This document shows, piece after piece, positions 18,562 through 26,666 of a stretch of DNA of 64,000 nt. Origin of the DNA: Corynebacterium massiliense DSM 45435 (GTDB lineage Bacteria > Actinomycetota > Actinomycetes > Mycobacteriales > Mycobacteriaceae); NCBI RefSeq assembly GCF_028609805.1, contig NZ_CP063189.1, positions 2,046,001-2,110,000 of the forward strand. The letters are read 5' to 3'. The translations under genes and the position numbers were made by a program. Position 1 is the first letter of the stretch, and each line of letters opens with the position of its first letter. Below the pieces are notes generated by a model. That model searched no databases, was not told the origin of the DNA, and saw only the letters and a list, made by a program, of their open reading frames with translations.

Positions 18562-20163
18562 ATGTCCCTTCCTTCTCTTCTGGGCAATCTGGACGGCTCC
18601 GGTTACGGCGGATACAAGAAGCTGCACGGCTCCCACCAGTTGGGCGATTACCGCCTCATCGTGGACAAGGTGCAGTCCGATCCGTTTGCGCCGCCGTCGC
18701 TCATCCAGGTCATCACCGATAACCCGGTGCCGGAAGAGTGGGAGGGGGTCGCGGCCGCGGACTTCCTCACTCGCCGGCTGCACCGCGCGCTGGGCCAGGG
18801 CTTGTTTATCGATGCCCCGGGCCAGCAGGTCCTCCAGCGCGCCACCGTCGTGTTCCAGGGCGACGAGCTGGCGCTGCGCATGGAGGCGCAGCTACCCGCC
18901 CGCGGCCGCCGCATCCTGGGGCGTGCCGCCCGCCGCCTGTTGTGCGACGACCTGCCGGCGGCCATCGACGAGGCGCTCGACTTCGACGACGCGGACCTGC
19001 GCGACGCGGTGGAGCTCTACCGCGACCAGGAGGCCCTGCGCGCGCAGCTGCCCGAGCGCGGGCTGGTCGGCTTCCTCGCCGACGGCGCGATTTTGCCGCG
19101 CCGCTCCGGCGACTCGGAGCTGCCCGCCGCGGGCGCTGTGCCATTCCAGTCGCCAGACTCGCTGCGCGAGGACTTCACCCTGCCGTCGGGCCGCACGGTC
19201 ACCGGCATGGGCGTGCCGCAGGGTGTGACGCTCATCGTCGGCGGCGGCTACCACGGCAAGTCGACGCTGCTCAAGGCGTTGGAGCGCGGCGTGTACAACC
19301 ACGTCGCGGGCGACGGCCGCGAGTTCGCCATCACCGTTTCCGATGCCGCGTCCCTGCGCGCCGAGGACGGCCGCGCGGTCACGGGCGTGGATATCTCGCA
19401 GTTCATCAACAACCTGCCGCAGGGCACCGACACCCACGACTTCTCCACGCCGAACGCATCCGGGTCCACCTCGCAGTCCGCGGGCCTCATCGAGGCGCTG
19501 GAGGCGGACGCGTCCACCCTGCTCATCGACGAGGACACCTCCGCGACCAACTTCATGATCCGCGACGCCCGCATGCGCCGGCTCGTGCCCACCGACAAGG
19601 AACCCATCACGCCGCTGGTCGATCGGGTGCGTGCGCTTGCCGATGCCGGCGTGAGCACCGTCCTCGTCGCCGGCGGCTCCGGCGCGTTTATCGACGTCGC
19701 GGACACGGTCATCCAGCTCGCGGAGTACCACCCCTACAACGTCACGGAGCGGGCAAAGGCGCTGGCGGAGGACATCGACAAGCAACCTGCGTTCCCGATG
19801 CCCACGCCGCGCACCCTGCCGGCAGACGCCATCAACCTGGGCAAAGGCAAGGGCAAGCGCGGGCCGAAACCGCCGCAGGCGAAGGGCCTGGGCATCATCC
19901 GCGTGGGTAAGCAGACCCTGGACATCCAGGCGCTGACCCAGCTGGTCGATCCGTCGCAGACGCGGACCATCGCGGCGTTTATGAACTTCCTGCGCACCCG
20001 CAGCGATTCCGCGCCGCTGGCCGCGCTTGCCGATGATTTCCTCGCCCGCATCGCCGACGGCGGCCTCGATGCCGTCTCCGGGCACCGCGGGCACCCCGGC
20101 CGGCTGGCCCTGCCGCGCAAGCAGGAGCTGCTCGGGGCGGTCAACCGCTACCGCGGGATGTAG
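18562..20163 (+). CDS. Predicted ATPase of the ABC class (PF09818 type)
   Basis: This cytoplasmic protein has 533 residues with no membrane segment. It contains the Walker A-like GGGYHGKSTLLKAL (about residue 228), the switch LLIDEDTSATNFMIRD (Walker B, about 317) and the N-terminal LDGSGYGGYKKLHG typical of this family. Its function is undefined; RNA or nucleotide-related roles have been proposed for relatives. AAAGGAG precedes the ATG, so unlike many neighbours it has a conventional ribosome site, consistent with co-transcription with alaT. The 11-mer GCTTGCCGATG occurs twice in this gene (19635 and 20025). Confidence 0.85.
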   Translation: MSLPSLLGNLDGSGYGGYKKLHGSHQLGDYRLIVDKVQSDPFAPPSLIQVITDNPVPEEWEGVAAADFLTRRLHRALGQGLFIDAPGQQVLQRATVVFQGDELALRMEAQLPARGRRILGRAARRLLCDDLPAAIDEALDFDDADLRDAVELYRDQEALRAQLPERGLVGFLADGAILPRRSGDSELPAAGAVPFQSPDSLREDFTLPSGRTVTGMGVPQGVTLIVGGGYHGKSTLLKALERGVYNHVAGDGREFAITVSDAASLRAEDGRAVTGVDISQFINNLPQGTDTHDFSTPNASGSTSQSAGLIEALEADASTLLIDEDTSATNFMIRDARMRRLVPTDKEPITPLVDRVRALADAGVSTVLVAGGSGAFIDVADTVIQLAEYHPYNVTERAKALAEDIDKQPAFPMPTPRTLPADAINLGKGKGKRGPKPPQAKGLGIIRVGKQTLDIQALTQLVDPSQTRTIAAFMNFLRTRSDSAPLAALADDFLARIADGGLDAVSGHRGHPGRLALPRKQELLGAVNRYRGM

Positions 20164-20229
20164 GCGACGAAGTAGTGGGCACGTTGCGATTATTGGCGTT
20201 TTCCGTTCTTTTGCCCTAGAAAGAATAGG

Positions 20230-20257
20230 ATAACTTAACGCCGTTCTAGAAAGTTAT
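20230..20257. promoter_or_regulatory. Inverted repeat before the SGNH hydrolase gene
   Basis: ATAACTT (20230-20236) and AAGTTAT (20251-20257) are perfect 7-bp arms with a 14-bp spacer, ending 7 bp before the ATG. A TATATC hexamer overlaps the right arm. This is a possible operator; the regulator is unknown. Confidence 0.35.
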
Positions 20258-20264
20258 ATCGCTC

Positions 20265-21146
20265 ATGCGCCGTCTTTTCCGCCACACCCGCCTGCGCCAC
20301 CTCGCAGGAGCCATCGCCGCTGCCGCCTTCGCGGTAAGCGCGGGCACCACCCCGGTCCCCGCCTCCGCAGCGCCTGCGGGCAACATCGTCACGCTCGGCG
20401 ATTCGTACACGGCCAACCCGGACCAGATCCAAAACACGCTGAAGCTCCGCGGCGGGCTCAGCACGGAGCTGATGGACCACGACTACCCGAGCAAGGGCGG
20501 CTGCTTGCAGGCGCCGGATAACTGGCCGCGCCAGCTCGCGCAGAAGACCGGCCGGGACGTTGCCGATTGGTCCTGCAACGCGATGTCCTCGGGGTCCCTT
20601 CTGGGGCGCATCGATCAGGCAATTGCCGCCGGCGATCTCCACGAAGGCACCGCGACCGTGGCGGTAGCCGTGGGCGCCATCGACTTCAACGGATTGAGCG
20701 CTGATGGTGGCGTCAACGCCCTCCAGCCGGAGAAGGTCCGGGCGAACTACCTGGCCAACATCGACGCGGCGAACGCGAAGATCAAGTCCGTGGCCCCGAA
20801 CGCGCAGGTCCTCATGGTGGGCATGCTCGCCGCGACGGATCCGGCGTTCCCGAACAACTTCTGCTGGCTCAACGTCATCCCGAACGCGCCGATTGGCTTC
20901 CCCGTGCCGATCATCCAGGACTTGGAAAACCGCAACCGCGCCAACCAGCAGGAGGCGGCCAACCGCATCGGCGGCACTTTCGTGGACATCAAGTCCGGCT
21001 CGCAGGCGCACAACAGCTGCGCGCCGGATGCGCAGCGCTGGGTTGCCGGCGGCGTGGATACCACGACGCCGAACTACCACATGACGGTTCACCCGTCCCG
21101 CGCTGGTTCGTCCTTCATCGCCGACCAGGTGTCCGCGCACCTCTAA
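20265..21146 (+). CDS. Secreted SGNH/GDSL-family hydrolase
   Basis: This is an exported esterase-type hydrolase of 293 residues. A Sec signal peptide with an Arg-rich start and Ala-rich core is cleaved after ASA near residue 36. The mature protein opens with GNIVTLGDSYTANPDQ, which holds the nucleophilic Ser of block I. AVGAIDFNGL is near the usual Asn block, and VHPSRAG near residue 280 supplies the catalytic His. Cysteines in GGCLQAP, WSCNAM, NFCWLN and HNSCAP suggest disulfides. The substrate is unknown; envelope lipids or acylated polymers are plausible. Confidence 0.85.
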   Translation: MRRLFRHTRLRHLAGAIAAAAFAVSAGTTPVPASAAPAGNIVTLGDSYTANPDQIQNTLKLRGGLSTELMDHDYPSKGGCLQAPDNWPRQLAQKTGRDVADWSCNAMSSGSLLGRIDQAIAAGDLHEGTATVAVAVGAIDFNGLSADGGVNALQPEKVRANYLANIDAANAKIKSVAPNAQVLMVGMLAATDPAFPNNFCWLNVIPNAPIGFPVPIIQDLENRNRANQQEAANRIGGTFVDIKSGSQAHNSCAPDAQRWVAGGVDTTTPNYHMTVHPSRAGSSFIADQVSAHL

Positions 21147-21188
21147 CGAGTCGGCCGCACCTCATTCGCACTACTATTGAAAATAGTT

Positions 21189-21194
21189 CACAAT
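21189..21194 (+). promoter_or_regulatory. Leaderless -10 (CACAAT) of the YibE/F gene
   Basis: CACAAT lies 7 nt before the ATG at 21202. It sits in an imperfect inverted repeat, with CGCACTA(CT)ATTG upstream facing CAATAGTGCG. Confidence 0.55.
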
Positions 21195-21201
21195 AGTGCG
21201 T

Positions 21202-22479
21202 ATGGGACGACACCATGCCACGAAACCCGCCGCGCGCCCGGCCACGCACTCCCACGCGCACTCGCACGATGCGGTGCCGGACGGCGGGATGACCCAGCCG
21301 CGTCTGACTCTCCTCATCGCCCTGGCGTTTGTCGCGGTCGTCACCGCCATCGGGCTGGTCGCCCTCTGGCCGCACGCCTCCACGGAGGACGCCACCTCCG
21401 ACGAGTTCGCCCAGACGTATTCGCTCAACCAGCCCCGCGTCAACGGCGAGGTCACCGCGGTGGAGCAGTGCCAGGCCCAGCCCGCGTCACCGCAGCCGGA
21501 ATCACCACAGCCGGAAGAGCCCCACGAGTGCCGCACAGCCACCGTCGCCATCACCTCCGGCGACGCAGAAGGTGAGACCACCACGCTCACGCACTACGGC
21601 GTGCCCGGCGAGCCGCAGCTCAACGAGGGCGACAAGATCGTGCTGTCCGTCGTCCACGACGAGGCCGGCACCGCATCCTACGCGTTCGCGGACTACCAGC
21701 GCGGCACGTCCCTTCTCCTCTGGGGCGTCATCGTGGCGGCGGCCATCGTCGCCTTCGCCGCCTGGCACGGCTTGCGCTCCCTCATCGCCCTTGCGCTGTC
21801 TTTGGGCGTCGTATTTTTCTTCCTGCTCCCCGGGCTCGCTGCGGGCAGCCACCCAGTGGCACTCGCGCTCACGGCCTGCAGCGCCATCATCCTGCTCAGC
21901 GTGCCGATTGTGCACGGGTTGAACTGGAAGTCGGCCTCCGCGCTGGGCGGCAATATGGTCGCGCTCGCGGTGGCAGCGGTTCTCGCGCGCGTGGCTATTG
22001 GCTCCACCCACCTGCAAGGCATGAGCTCGGAGGACAACCTCCACCTCGCGCTGTACATGCCCGGTGTATCCATCGTCGGGGTGCTGCTGTGTGGCTTCAT
22101 CGTGGGCACGCTGGGCGGGCTAAACGATGTCACCATCGGCCAAGCCTCCACCGTCACCGAGCTGTCTCAGTCCAACCCAGATGCCGGGCCATTACAGCTG
22201 TTTGCGTCCGCGATGAAGGTGGGCCGTGACCACATTTCCTCGGTGGTCTACACCATCGTGCTCACCTACGCCGGCGCGATGCTCCCCCTGCTGATGATGA
22301 TGCAGGCATCGCACCAGCACGCCGGCTCCCTGTTGGGCAGCGACCTCATGGCCACGGAGCTTTTGCGCTCCGGCGTCGGCGCGCTGGCTCTCGCCCTGGC
22401 AGTACCGCTCACCACGCTCATCGCGGCGTGGACCGTGCCGACACGCTCACGAGAAGATCTTTGGCAAGGTAACAAATAA
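21202..22479 (+). CDS. YibE/F-like multipass membrane protein
   Basis: The protein has 425 residues. A His-rich cytoplasmic N-terminus (HSHAHSHD) is followed by one helix and an extracytoplasmic domain (about 55-155). A block of about seven helices then matches YibE/F (PF07907), with GGLNDVTIGQASTV and a preceding GMSSEDNLHLALYMPGVSIVGVLLCGFIVG near residues 270-315. The function is unknown; transport is presumed. The His-rich start may bind metal. The ATG is set by the leaderless -10. A strong hairpin terminator follows. Confidence 0.82.
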   Translation: MGRHHATKPAARPATHSHAHSHDAVPDGGMTQPRLTLLIALAFVAVVTAIGLVALWPHASTEDATSDEFAQTYSLNQPRVNGEVTAVEQCQAQPASPQPESPQPEEPHECRTATVAITSGDAEGETTTLTHYGVPGEPQLNEGDKIVLSVVHDEAGTASYAFADYQRGTSLLLWGVIVAAAIVAFAAWHGLRSLIALALSLGVVFFFLLPGLAAGSHPVALALTACSAIILLSVPIVHGLNWKSASALGGNMVALAVAAVLARVAIGSTHLQGMSSEDNLHLALYMPGVSIVGVLLCGFIVGTLGGLNDVTIGQASTVTELSQSNPDAGPLQLFASAMKVGRDHISSVVYTIVLTYAGAMLPLLMMMQASHQHAGSLLGSDLMATELLRSGVGALALALAVPLTTLIAAWTVPTRSREDLWQGNK

Positions 22480-22530
22480 AGCATAAATCGTAGCCGCAGA
22501 AGGTAGGACAAGGTCCCTTACCATGAGCGA

Positions 22531-22572
22531 GAATGGGTCTGCTGGATAGAACACGCCAGCAGGCTCATTTTC
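22531..22572 (+). terminator. Intrinsic terminator after the YibE/F gene
   Basis: A 15-bp stem including wobbles is seen: GAATGGGTCTGCTGG (22531-22545) pairs with the 3' arm 22556-22570 across a 10-nt loop. The 3' arm ends in a T-rich run. Confidence 0.65.
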
Positions 22573-22993
22573 TTATGCGCGGCCGGTCCCGTAAAACTGC
22601 TCCAACCGAACTAGTGCCGCTCAACCACTCTTGGAGTTGCGGATCAATCGTTCCTACCAACGCGAATGCATCGGCAATTATGTCCTTAATTATGTCCTTC
22701 ACGTCGATGTTCAAAAGGCGTGAGGGAACGCCTTGCTCAATGCTTCTTCCCAAAGCCTCAAGCGGTTCGTGTGGGAAAGTACGTCATCATGCGTTATCGA
22801 CAAACCGTACCGAGGGTGACCTGATCCACGTTGTTTTGCAGCCTTCTTTGCAAGGGCAAGTGCGTCTTTGCGCTTCCTCGCTGTTAATGAGTTCAACGGC
22901 GTGGAGAGCCGCTTTTCTATTCCCGCCTACTGCATCCAAATAGGGTTGAAAACGGGCCCTCCCCAGCGAATCAATGATCTTTTCTCTATCCAT
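22565..22993 (-). pseudogene. Eroded Abi-like family protein
   Basis: Three overlapping minus-strand fragments resemble successive parts of an Abi-like protein. The first has MDREKIIDSLGRARFQPYLDAVGGNRKAALHAVEL (22993 leftward), given here as N-terminal signature FQPYLDAVGGNRKAAL. The second has RLRLWEEALSKAFPH (about 22896-22711). The third has LNIDVKDIIKDIIADAFALVG and a final LSGTSSVGAVLRDRPRIRK (to 22565). The frame changes between fragments, and the middle of the family (VxxRN-type core) is missing. It is therefore a decayed phage-defence or HEPN-type gene. The AT content is higher than in neighbours, suggesting foreign origin. Confidence 0.55.
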
Positions 22994-23024
22994 GGCTGGG
23001 GAAAGTCAACTTTACTGGCTTTGG

Positions 23025-24347
23025 TTACACCGCTCGGCCGAGCGCCTGCAGGTTCCAGCCGGCGGCGCGCCACTCATCGACGTCCAAGACGTTGCGGCCA
23101 TCGATGAAGTTCTTCGCGGCGACGCGCTTGCCCGCCTCCTGGGGGTCGAGCTCCTTGAACTGCTTCCACTCGGTGGCCAGGATGACGAGTTCACTGCCGT
23201 TGAGCGCGGCATCGAGATCCGCCGCGTAGTCCAGCGTCGGGAAGACCTTCTTGGCGTTGTCCATGCCCTGCGGGTCGTAGACGGTGACTGCTGCACCAGC
23301 GAGGGAGAGCTGGCCCGCCACCGCGAGCGCCGGCGAGTCGCGCACATCGTCGGAGTTGGGCTTGAAGGCGCAGCCCAGCACCGTCACGCGGTGTCCCAGG
23401 AGCATCCCGCCAAGCATCTCTTTCGCCAGCGCGACCACGCGGTCGCGGCGGCGCATGTTGATGGCGTCGACCTCGCGGAGGAACGTCAGCGCCTGGTCGG
23501 CGCCGAGCTCTCCCGCACGCGCCATGAATGCGCGGATGTCCTTGGGCAGGCAACCACCGCCGAAGCCCAGACCGGCGCCTAAGAACTTGCGGCCGATGCG
23601 CTCGTCGTGGCCGATGGCATCGGCAAGCGCAAGCACGTCGCCCCCTGCAACCTCACACAGCTCGGAGACGGCGTTGATGAAAGAAATCTTGGTGGCCAAA
23701 AAGGAGTTGGCCGCCACCTTCACCAGCTCCGCGGTGGCGAGATTGGTGACGATGAACGGGGTGTCACTGGCCAGCGGGCGCGCGTAAATCTCGCGGGCGA
23801 TCTCCTCCGCGGTGCTCTCGCCGTCCCGCACGCCGAGGACGATGCGGTCCGGAGTGATGGTGTCCTTGACGGCGTAGCCCTCGCGCAGAAACTCGGGGTT
23901 CCAGGCGATCTCTACCGAGGCTCCCTCCGGGGCGAGGGAGTCGGCCAGTTCCTGCAGGTCCGCCGCGGTGCCAACCGGGACGGTCGACTTGCCCAGGATG
24001 ACGTGATGGCCCGAAAGGTGCGGCACAAGCGACTCGATGACCGCGCGCACGTAGGTGAGATCCGCCGCGTAGGAACCGTGCTGCTGCGGGGTGCCCACGC
24101 CGAGGAAGTGGACGTGGGCGAACTCGGCTGCCTGCGCGTAGTCGGTGGTAAACGCGAGGCGGCCGGAGTCGATGTTGCGCTCGAGGACCTCCGGCAGGCC
24201 CGGCTCGAAGAAGGGGACCTTGCCGGCGCTTAACGATGCAATCTTGGCCTCATCCACGTCTACGCCCAGCACGTCGTGGCCCAGTTCCGCCATGCATGCC
24301 GCGTGCGTCGCACCGAGGTACCCGGTGCCAATCACAGTCATTTTCAT
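23025..24347 (-). CDS. ugd: UDP-glucose 6-dehydrogenase
   Basis: It oxidises UDP-glucose to UDP-glucuronate with two NAD, supplying uronic acid for envelope glycolipids. The 440 residues begin with the Rossmann motif VIGTGYLGATHAACMAELGHDVLGVD. GKSTVPVGT and EIAWNPEFLREGYAV follow. The catalytic Cys lies in GFGGGCLPKDIRAFM (about 270). The C-terminal domain contains VLGCAFKPNSDDVRDSPAL. Its leaderless promoter is 8 nt upstream. Two ATGs lie two codons apart and the first fits the promoter. One exact 11-mer repeat is at 23618. Confidence 0.96.
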   Translation of the reverse strand: MKMTVIGTGYLGATHAACMAELGHDVLGVDVDEAKIASLSAGKVPFFEPGLPEVLERNIDSGRLAFTTDYAQAAEFAHVHFLGVGTPQQHGSYAADLTYVRAVIESLVPHLSGHHVILGKSTVPVGTAADLQELADSLAPEGASVEIAWNPEFLREGYAVKDTITPDRIVLGVRDGESTAEEIAREIYARPLASDTPFIVTNLATAELVKVAANSFLATKISFINAVSELCEVAGGDVLALADAIGHDERIGRKFLGAGLGFGGGCLPKDIRAFMARAGELGADQALTFLREVDAINMRRRDRVVALAKEMLGGMLLGHRVTVLGCAFKPNSDDVRDSPALAVAGQLSLAGAAVTVYDPQGMDNAKKVFPTLDYAADLDAALNGSELVILATEWKQFKELDPQEAGKRVAAKNFIDGRNVLDVDEWRAAGWNLQALGRAV

Positions 24348-24355
24348 AAGGCGCT

Positions 24356-24361
24356 AGCCTA
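24356..24361 (-). promoter_or_regulatory. Leaderless -10 (TAGGCT) of ugd
   Basis: TAGGCT on the minus strand lies 8 nt before the ATG at 24347. No ribosome site is visible. Confidence 0.6.
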
Positions 24362-24440
24362 CCCAGCCAAGGTAAACGCGTAGTGACTTTTGCGCGACAG
24401 GCAGTTGACGGTCGCGTACACGGCGGCTGCCGGGAAGCGC

Positions 24441-25004
24441 TTAGCGGAAGTTGAGGTAGGACTTCGACGGGGTCGGCCCGCGCTGACCCTGGTACTTCGA
24501 CCCCAGCGATCCGGTGCCGTACGGCGCCTCCGCCGGGGAGCTCAGCTGGAACAGGCACAGCTGGCCGACCTTCATGCCCGGCCACAGGGTAATCGGCAGG
24601 TTCGCCATGTTCGACAGCTCGAGCGTGATGTGGCCGCTGAAACCGGGGTCAATGAAACCCGCGGTGGAATGGGTCAGCAGCCCCAACCGGCCGAGGGACG
24701 ACTTACCTTCCAACCGGCCCGCGAGGTGTGGTGGCAGGCTGAAGCGCTCCGCGGTGGACGCGAGCACGAATTCACCCGGGTGGAGGACGAACCCGTCGCC
24801 GTCCTCAACCTCTTTCAGGCTGGTAAGCTCGGCCATCTCCTGTTTCGGATCGATGTGCGTGTACCGCGAGTTGTTAAAGACCCGGAAATACTTGTCCAGG
24901 CACACGTCCACGCTGGACGGCTGGACGAGGTCGGCCTGGAACGGCTCGATACTTAAGTCTCCGGAGTCTACGGCGGCACGGATGTCACGATCGGAAAGAA
25001 GCAC
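24441..25004 (-). CDS. dcd: dCTP deaminase
   Basis: It deaminates dCTP in dTMP supply; actinobacterial members can also release dUMP directly. It has 187 residues. [25 protein letters not shown] (about 110-134) contains the catalytic Glu/Arg neighbourhood of the dCTP deaminase/dUTPase fold, and the protein begins [17 protein letters not shown]. The C-terminal tail [16 protein letters not shown] should close over the active site. It lies between ugd and the tRNA-Gly gene. Whether it is mono- or bifunctional cannot be decided here. Confidence 0.95.
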   Translation of the reverse strand: MLLSDRDIRAAVDSGDLSIEPFQADLVQPSSVDVCLDKYFRVFNNSRYTHIDPKQEMAELTSLKEVEDGDGFVLHPGEFVLASTAERFSLPPHLAGRLEGKSSLGRLGLLTHSTAGFIDPGFSGHITLELSNMANLPITLWPGMKVGQLCLFQLSSPAEAPYGTGSLGSKYQGQRGPTPSKSYLNFR

Positions 25005-25114
25005 GGAGCTTATCCTACCTGCCGTACCTCACCGACACCGCGTGCCGTCGGCCCCCGATTTTTTCCAATCCGCCCCGCCGAGTGCTAAGCTACGGAAAGC
25101 GCGAAAGCGCAAGT

Positions 25115-25188
25115 GCCGACGTAGTTTAATGGTAGAACCGCAGCTTCCCAAGCTGCTGGCGCGGGTTCGATTCCCGTCGTCGGCTCCA
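25115..25188 (+). tRNA. glyT(CCC): tRNA-Gly (anticodon CCC)
   Basis: The 74-nt gene has acceptor stem GCCGACG/CGTCGGC, a D-arm with GTTTAATGGTAGAAC, anticodon stem-loop GCAGC-TTCCCAA-GCTGC (anticodon CCC), T-arm GCGGG-TTCGATT-CCCGT and an encoded CCA end. A -10-like TAAGCT lies at 25086-25091. Its 3' 16 bp are duplicated at 28000-28015. Confidence 0.97.
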
Positions 25189-25202
25189 TGTCCTGTGTCG
25201 CG
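25174..25202 (+). repeat. attL-like direct repeat (tRNA 3' end)
   Basis: CCGTCGTCGGCTCCAT (25174-25189) plus GTCCTGTGTCGCG (25190-25202) recurs at 28000-28030 with two extra T between the blocks. Duplication of a tRNA 3' end is the usual mark of site-specific integration. Confidence 0.65.
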
Positions 25203-25241
25203 TCATAGTTGACAAAACTGTCGCGACATCGTTGACAGATG

Positions 25242-25280
25242 GGCGTCCGCCGAGTTTTTGTTCTCGGTGGGCGCCTTTTG
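25242..25280 (+). terminator. Hairpin terminator downstream of tRNA-Gly
   Basis: GGCGTCCGCCGAG (25242-25254) pairs with CTCGGTGGGCGCC (25263-25275), followed by TTTTG. It may terminate the tRNA or belong to the IS481 element. A related hairpin occurs at 28046-28086. Confidence 0.6.
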
Positions 25281-26665
25281 GGGTTAAGGGTCAAAATGTG
25301 TGTCTGGCTCGGCGTGTCGCGGGGGTTAGATTTGGCCTTTTTGAATGCCGATTGAGTGGGTGTAGTCGGTGTCGATAGCGTTGTCGTAGAGGGCTGGGCG
25401 TCCTGTTTCGTGGTCGGCTTGGTTCTCGGTTTGGGTCAGGGTGGATACTTTGGCGAGTTGGCCCTGGCCCCAGTCGGACTGCCTGGCGATTCGTACTGGA
25501 TCGTCAGGCAGTTCCGTTTTTAAGTAGAGCCACCAATCCAGCATGCGGCGTTGTCGTTCGCCTGATCTGCCGCGGTGGGTTCTGGCGAGCAGTTTGAGCT
25601 GGGCGTTGATGCCGCCTTCTAAGCTGTTGGTGGTGGATTTGATCCGCTCGGGCGCAAGGACTCCTGCTGGCGGGTTGAGGTAGACAAACAGCATCTCGGA
25701 CCGCCAAAGATGGTTGAGGCTGTTGTAGGCCTTGCGCACGTTGTGGTGGGTCCACACGCGGGTCCATGCACCTGTTTTGGGGTCTTTGATCATGGTTTTC
25801 TCGTTCATCCATTCCCGGTAGATCGTTGAAAACTCGTGCAGTTGCACACCCCACGCGGCGGCTTCATCCAGTGTGGTGATCCGGGTCAGTTTCAGCGCAA
25901 GTCGGTAGATGGTGCGCCCGGCATCGGTGCGTGGGTTGGTGGTGGTGTAGCGGCGGACCACGCGTTGGGCGTGGACGAGGCAGCGTTGAATTTTCGTAGT
26001 CGGCCAGCACTTTTTGATTGCGCTGTATGCGCCTTGGCCGCCGTCGATGACGGCGATGAGTGGGGCTTCGATGCGTTCAAGCAGCAGTTGGTAGTCGCGG
26101 GTGGTTTCGTGTTTGCACCAGTGCCAGGCGATCACGTGGTCGATGGTCGCCGCGACGATCAGGCAGCCACCGGCGGTGTAGGTGCCATCGAGAAATACCT
26201 GGTCGTAGATCCGCTTGTGGTGGCCGGCGGTGGGGTCAGGCACATCAACGAGCCAGCACCACTTGAAGCGCCGCTTCATGGTGGCGCGGCTAACACCGTT
26301 TCGTTTGGCTAGGTCGTCGAGTGATATTGCGGTGGTGCAATGCTCGATGAACTGGGTGAACACTGCCGCGTTGGTGATGTCGTTTCGACGTTTGACGCTG
26401 GAGGCGCCGCATTGTTTGCAGCGCCATCTGGTGGTGCCTTTGCTGGTGGTGCCGTTGCGTTTCATTTCACCGCCGCAGTGGCAGCGTGGTTGGTTCTTCG
26501 ACATTGCGACACCACACCACGCCGCGCATAGCACATCACGGCTGCCACACCGAGGATTTCCCGTCGGGGGCTAGATATATGCTTCCGGAGCATATACTTT
26601 CCGGAAACCTACAGGTCAATCCGTGAAAATCCGCGATTCCGGACACACTTTTTGACCCTTAACCC
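25281..26665 (-). mobile_element. IS1249: IS1249 (IS256 family), complete
   Basis: The 1385-bp element is bounded by 24-25 bp inverted repeats that begin GGGTTAAGGGTCAAA at 25281 and at 26665 (minus). It contains a single transposase. No matching 8-bp target duplication was seen (GCCTTTTG on the left, GTTAGTTG on the right), so flanks may have been altered. It abuts the stop codon of the IS481 transposase by one base. Confidence 0.85.
25326..26504 (-). CDS. IS1249 transposase
   Basis: This is a 392-residue DDE transposase of the IS1249 group. The N-terminal zinc ribbon CHCGGEMKRNGTTSKGTTRWRCKQCGAS is summarised by CHCGG and CKQCG. A helix-turn-helix (ISLDDLAKRNGVSRATMKRRF) follows. The catalytic core includes FLDGTYTAGG, VIDGGQGAYSAI and the late acidic residue in NSLEGGINAQLK. 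The reading frame is intact and therefore probably active. The ATG at 26504 was preferred to an upstream start because the zinc ribbon follows at once. Confidence 0.9.
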   Translation of the reverse strand: MSKNQPRCHCGGEMKRNGTTSKGTTRWRCKQCGASSVKRRNDITNAAVFTQFIEHCTTAISLDDLAKRNGVSRATMKRRFKWCWLVDVPDPTAGHHKRIYDQVFLDGTYTAGGCLIVAATIDHVIAWHWCKHETTRDYQLLLERIEAPLIAVIDGGQGAYSAIKKCWPTTKIQRCLVHAQRVVRRYTTTNPRTDAGRTIYRLALKLTRITTLDEAAAWGVQLHEFSTIYREWMNEKTMIKDPKTGAWTRVWTHHNVRKAYNSLNHLWRSEMLFVYLNPPAGVLAPERIKSTTNSLEGGINAQLKLLARTHRGRSGERQRRMLDWWLYLKTELPDDPVRIARQSDWGQGQLAKVSTLTQTENQADHETGRPALYDNAIDTDYTHSIGIQKGQI

Positions 26666-26666
26666 G

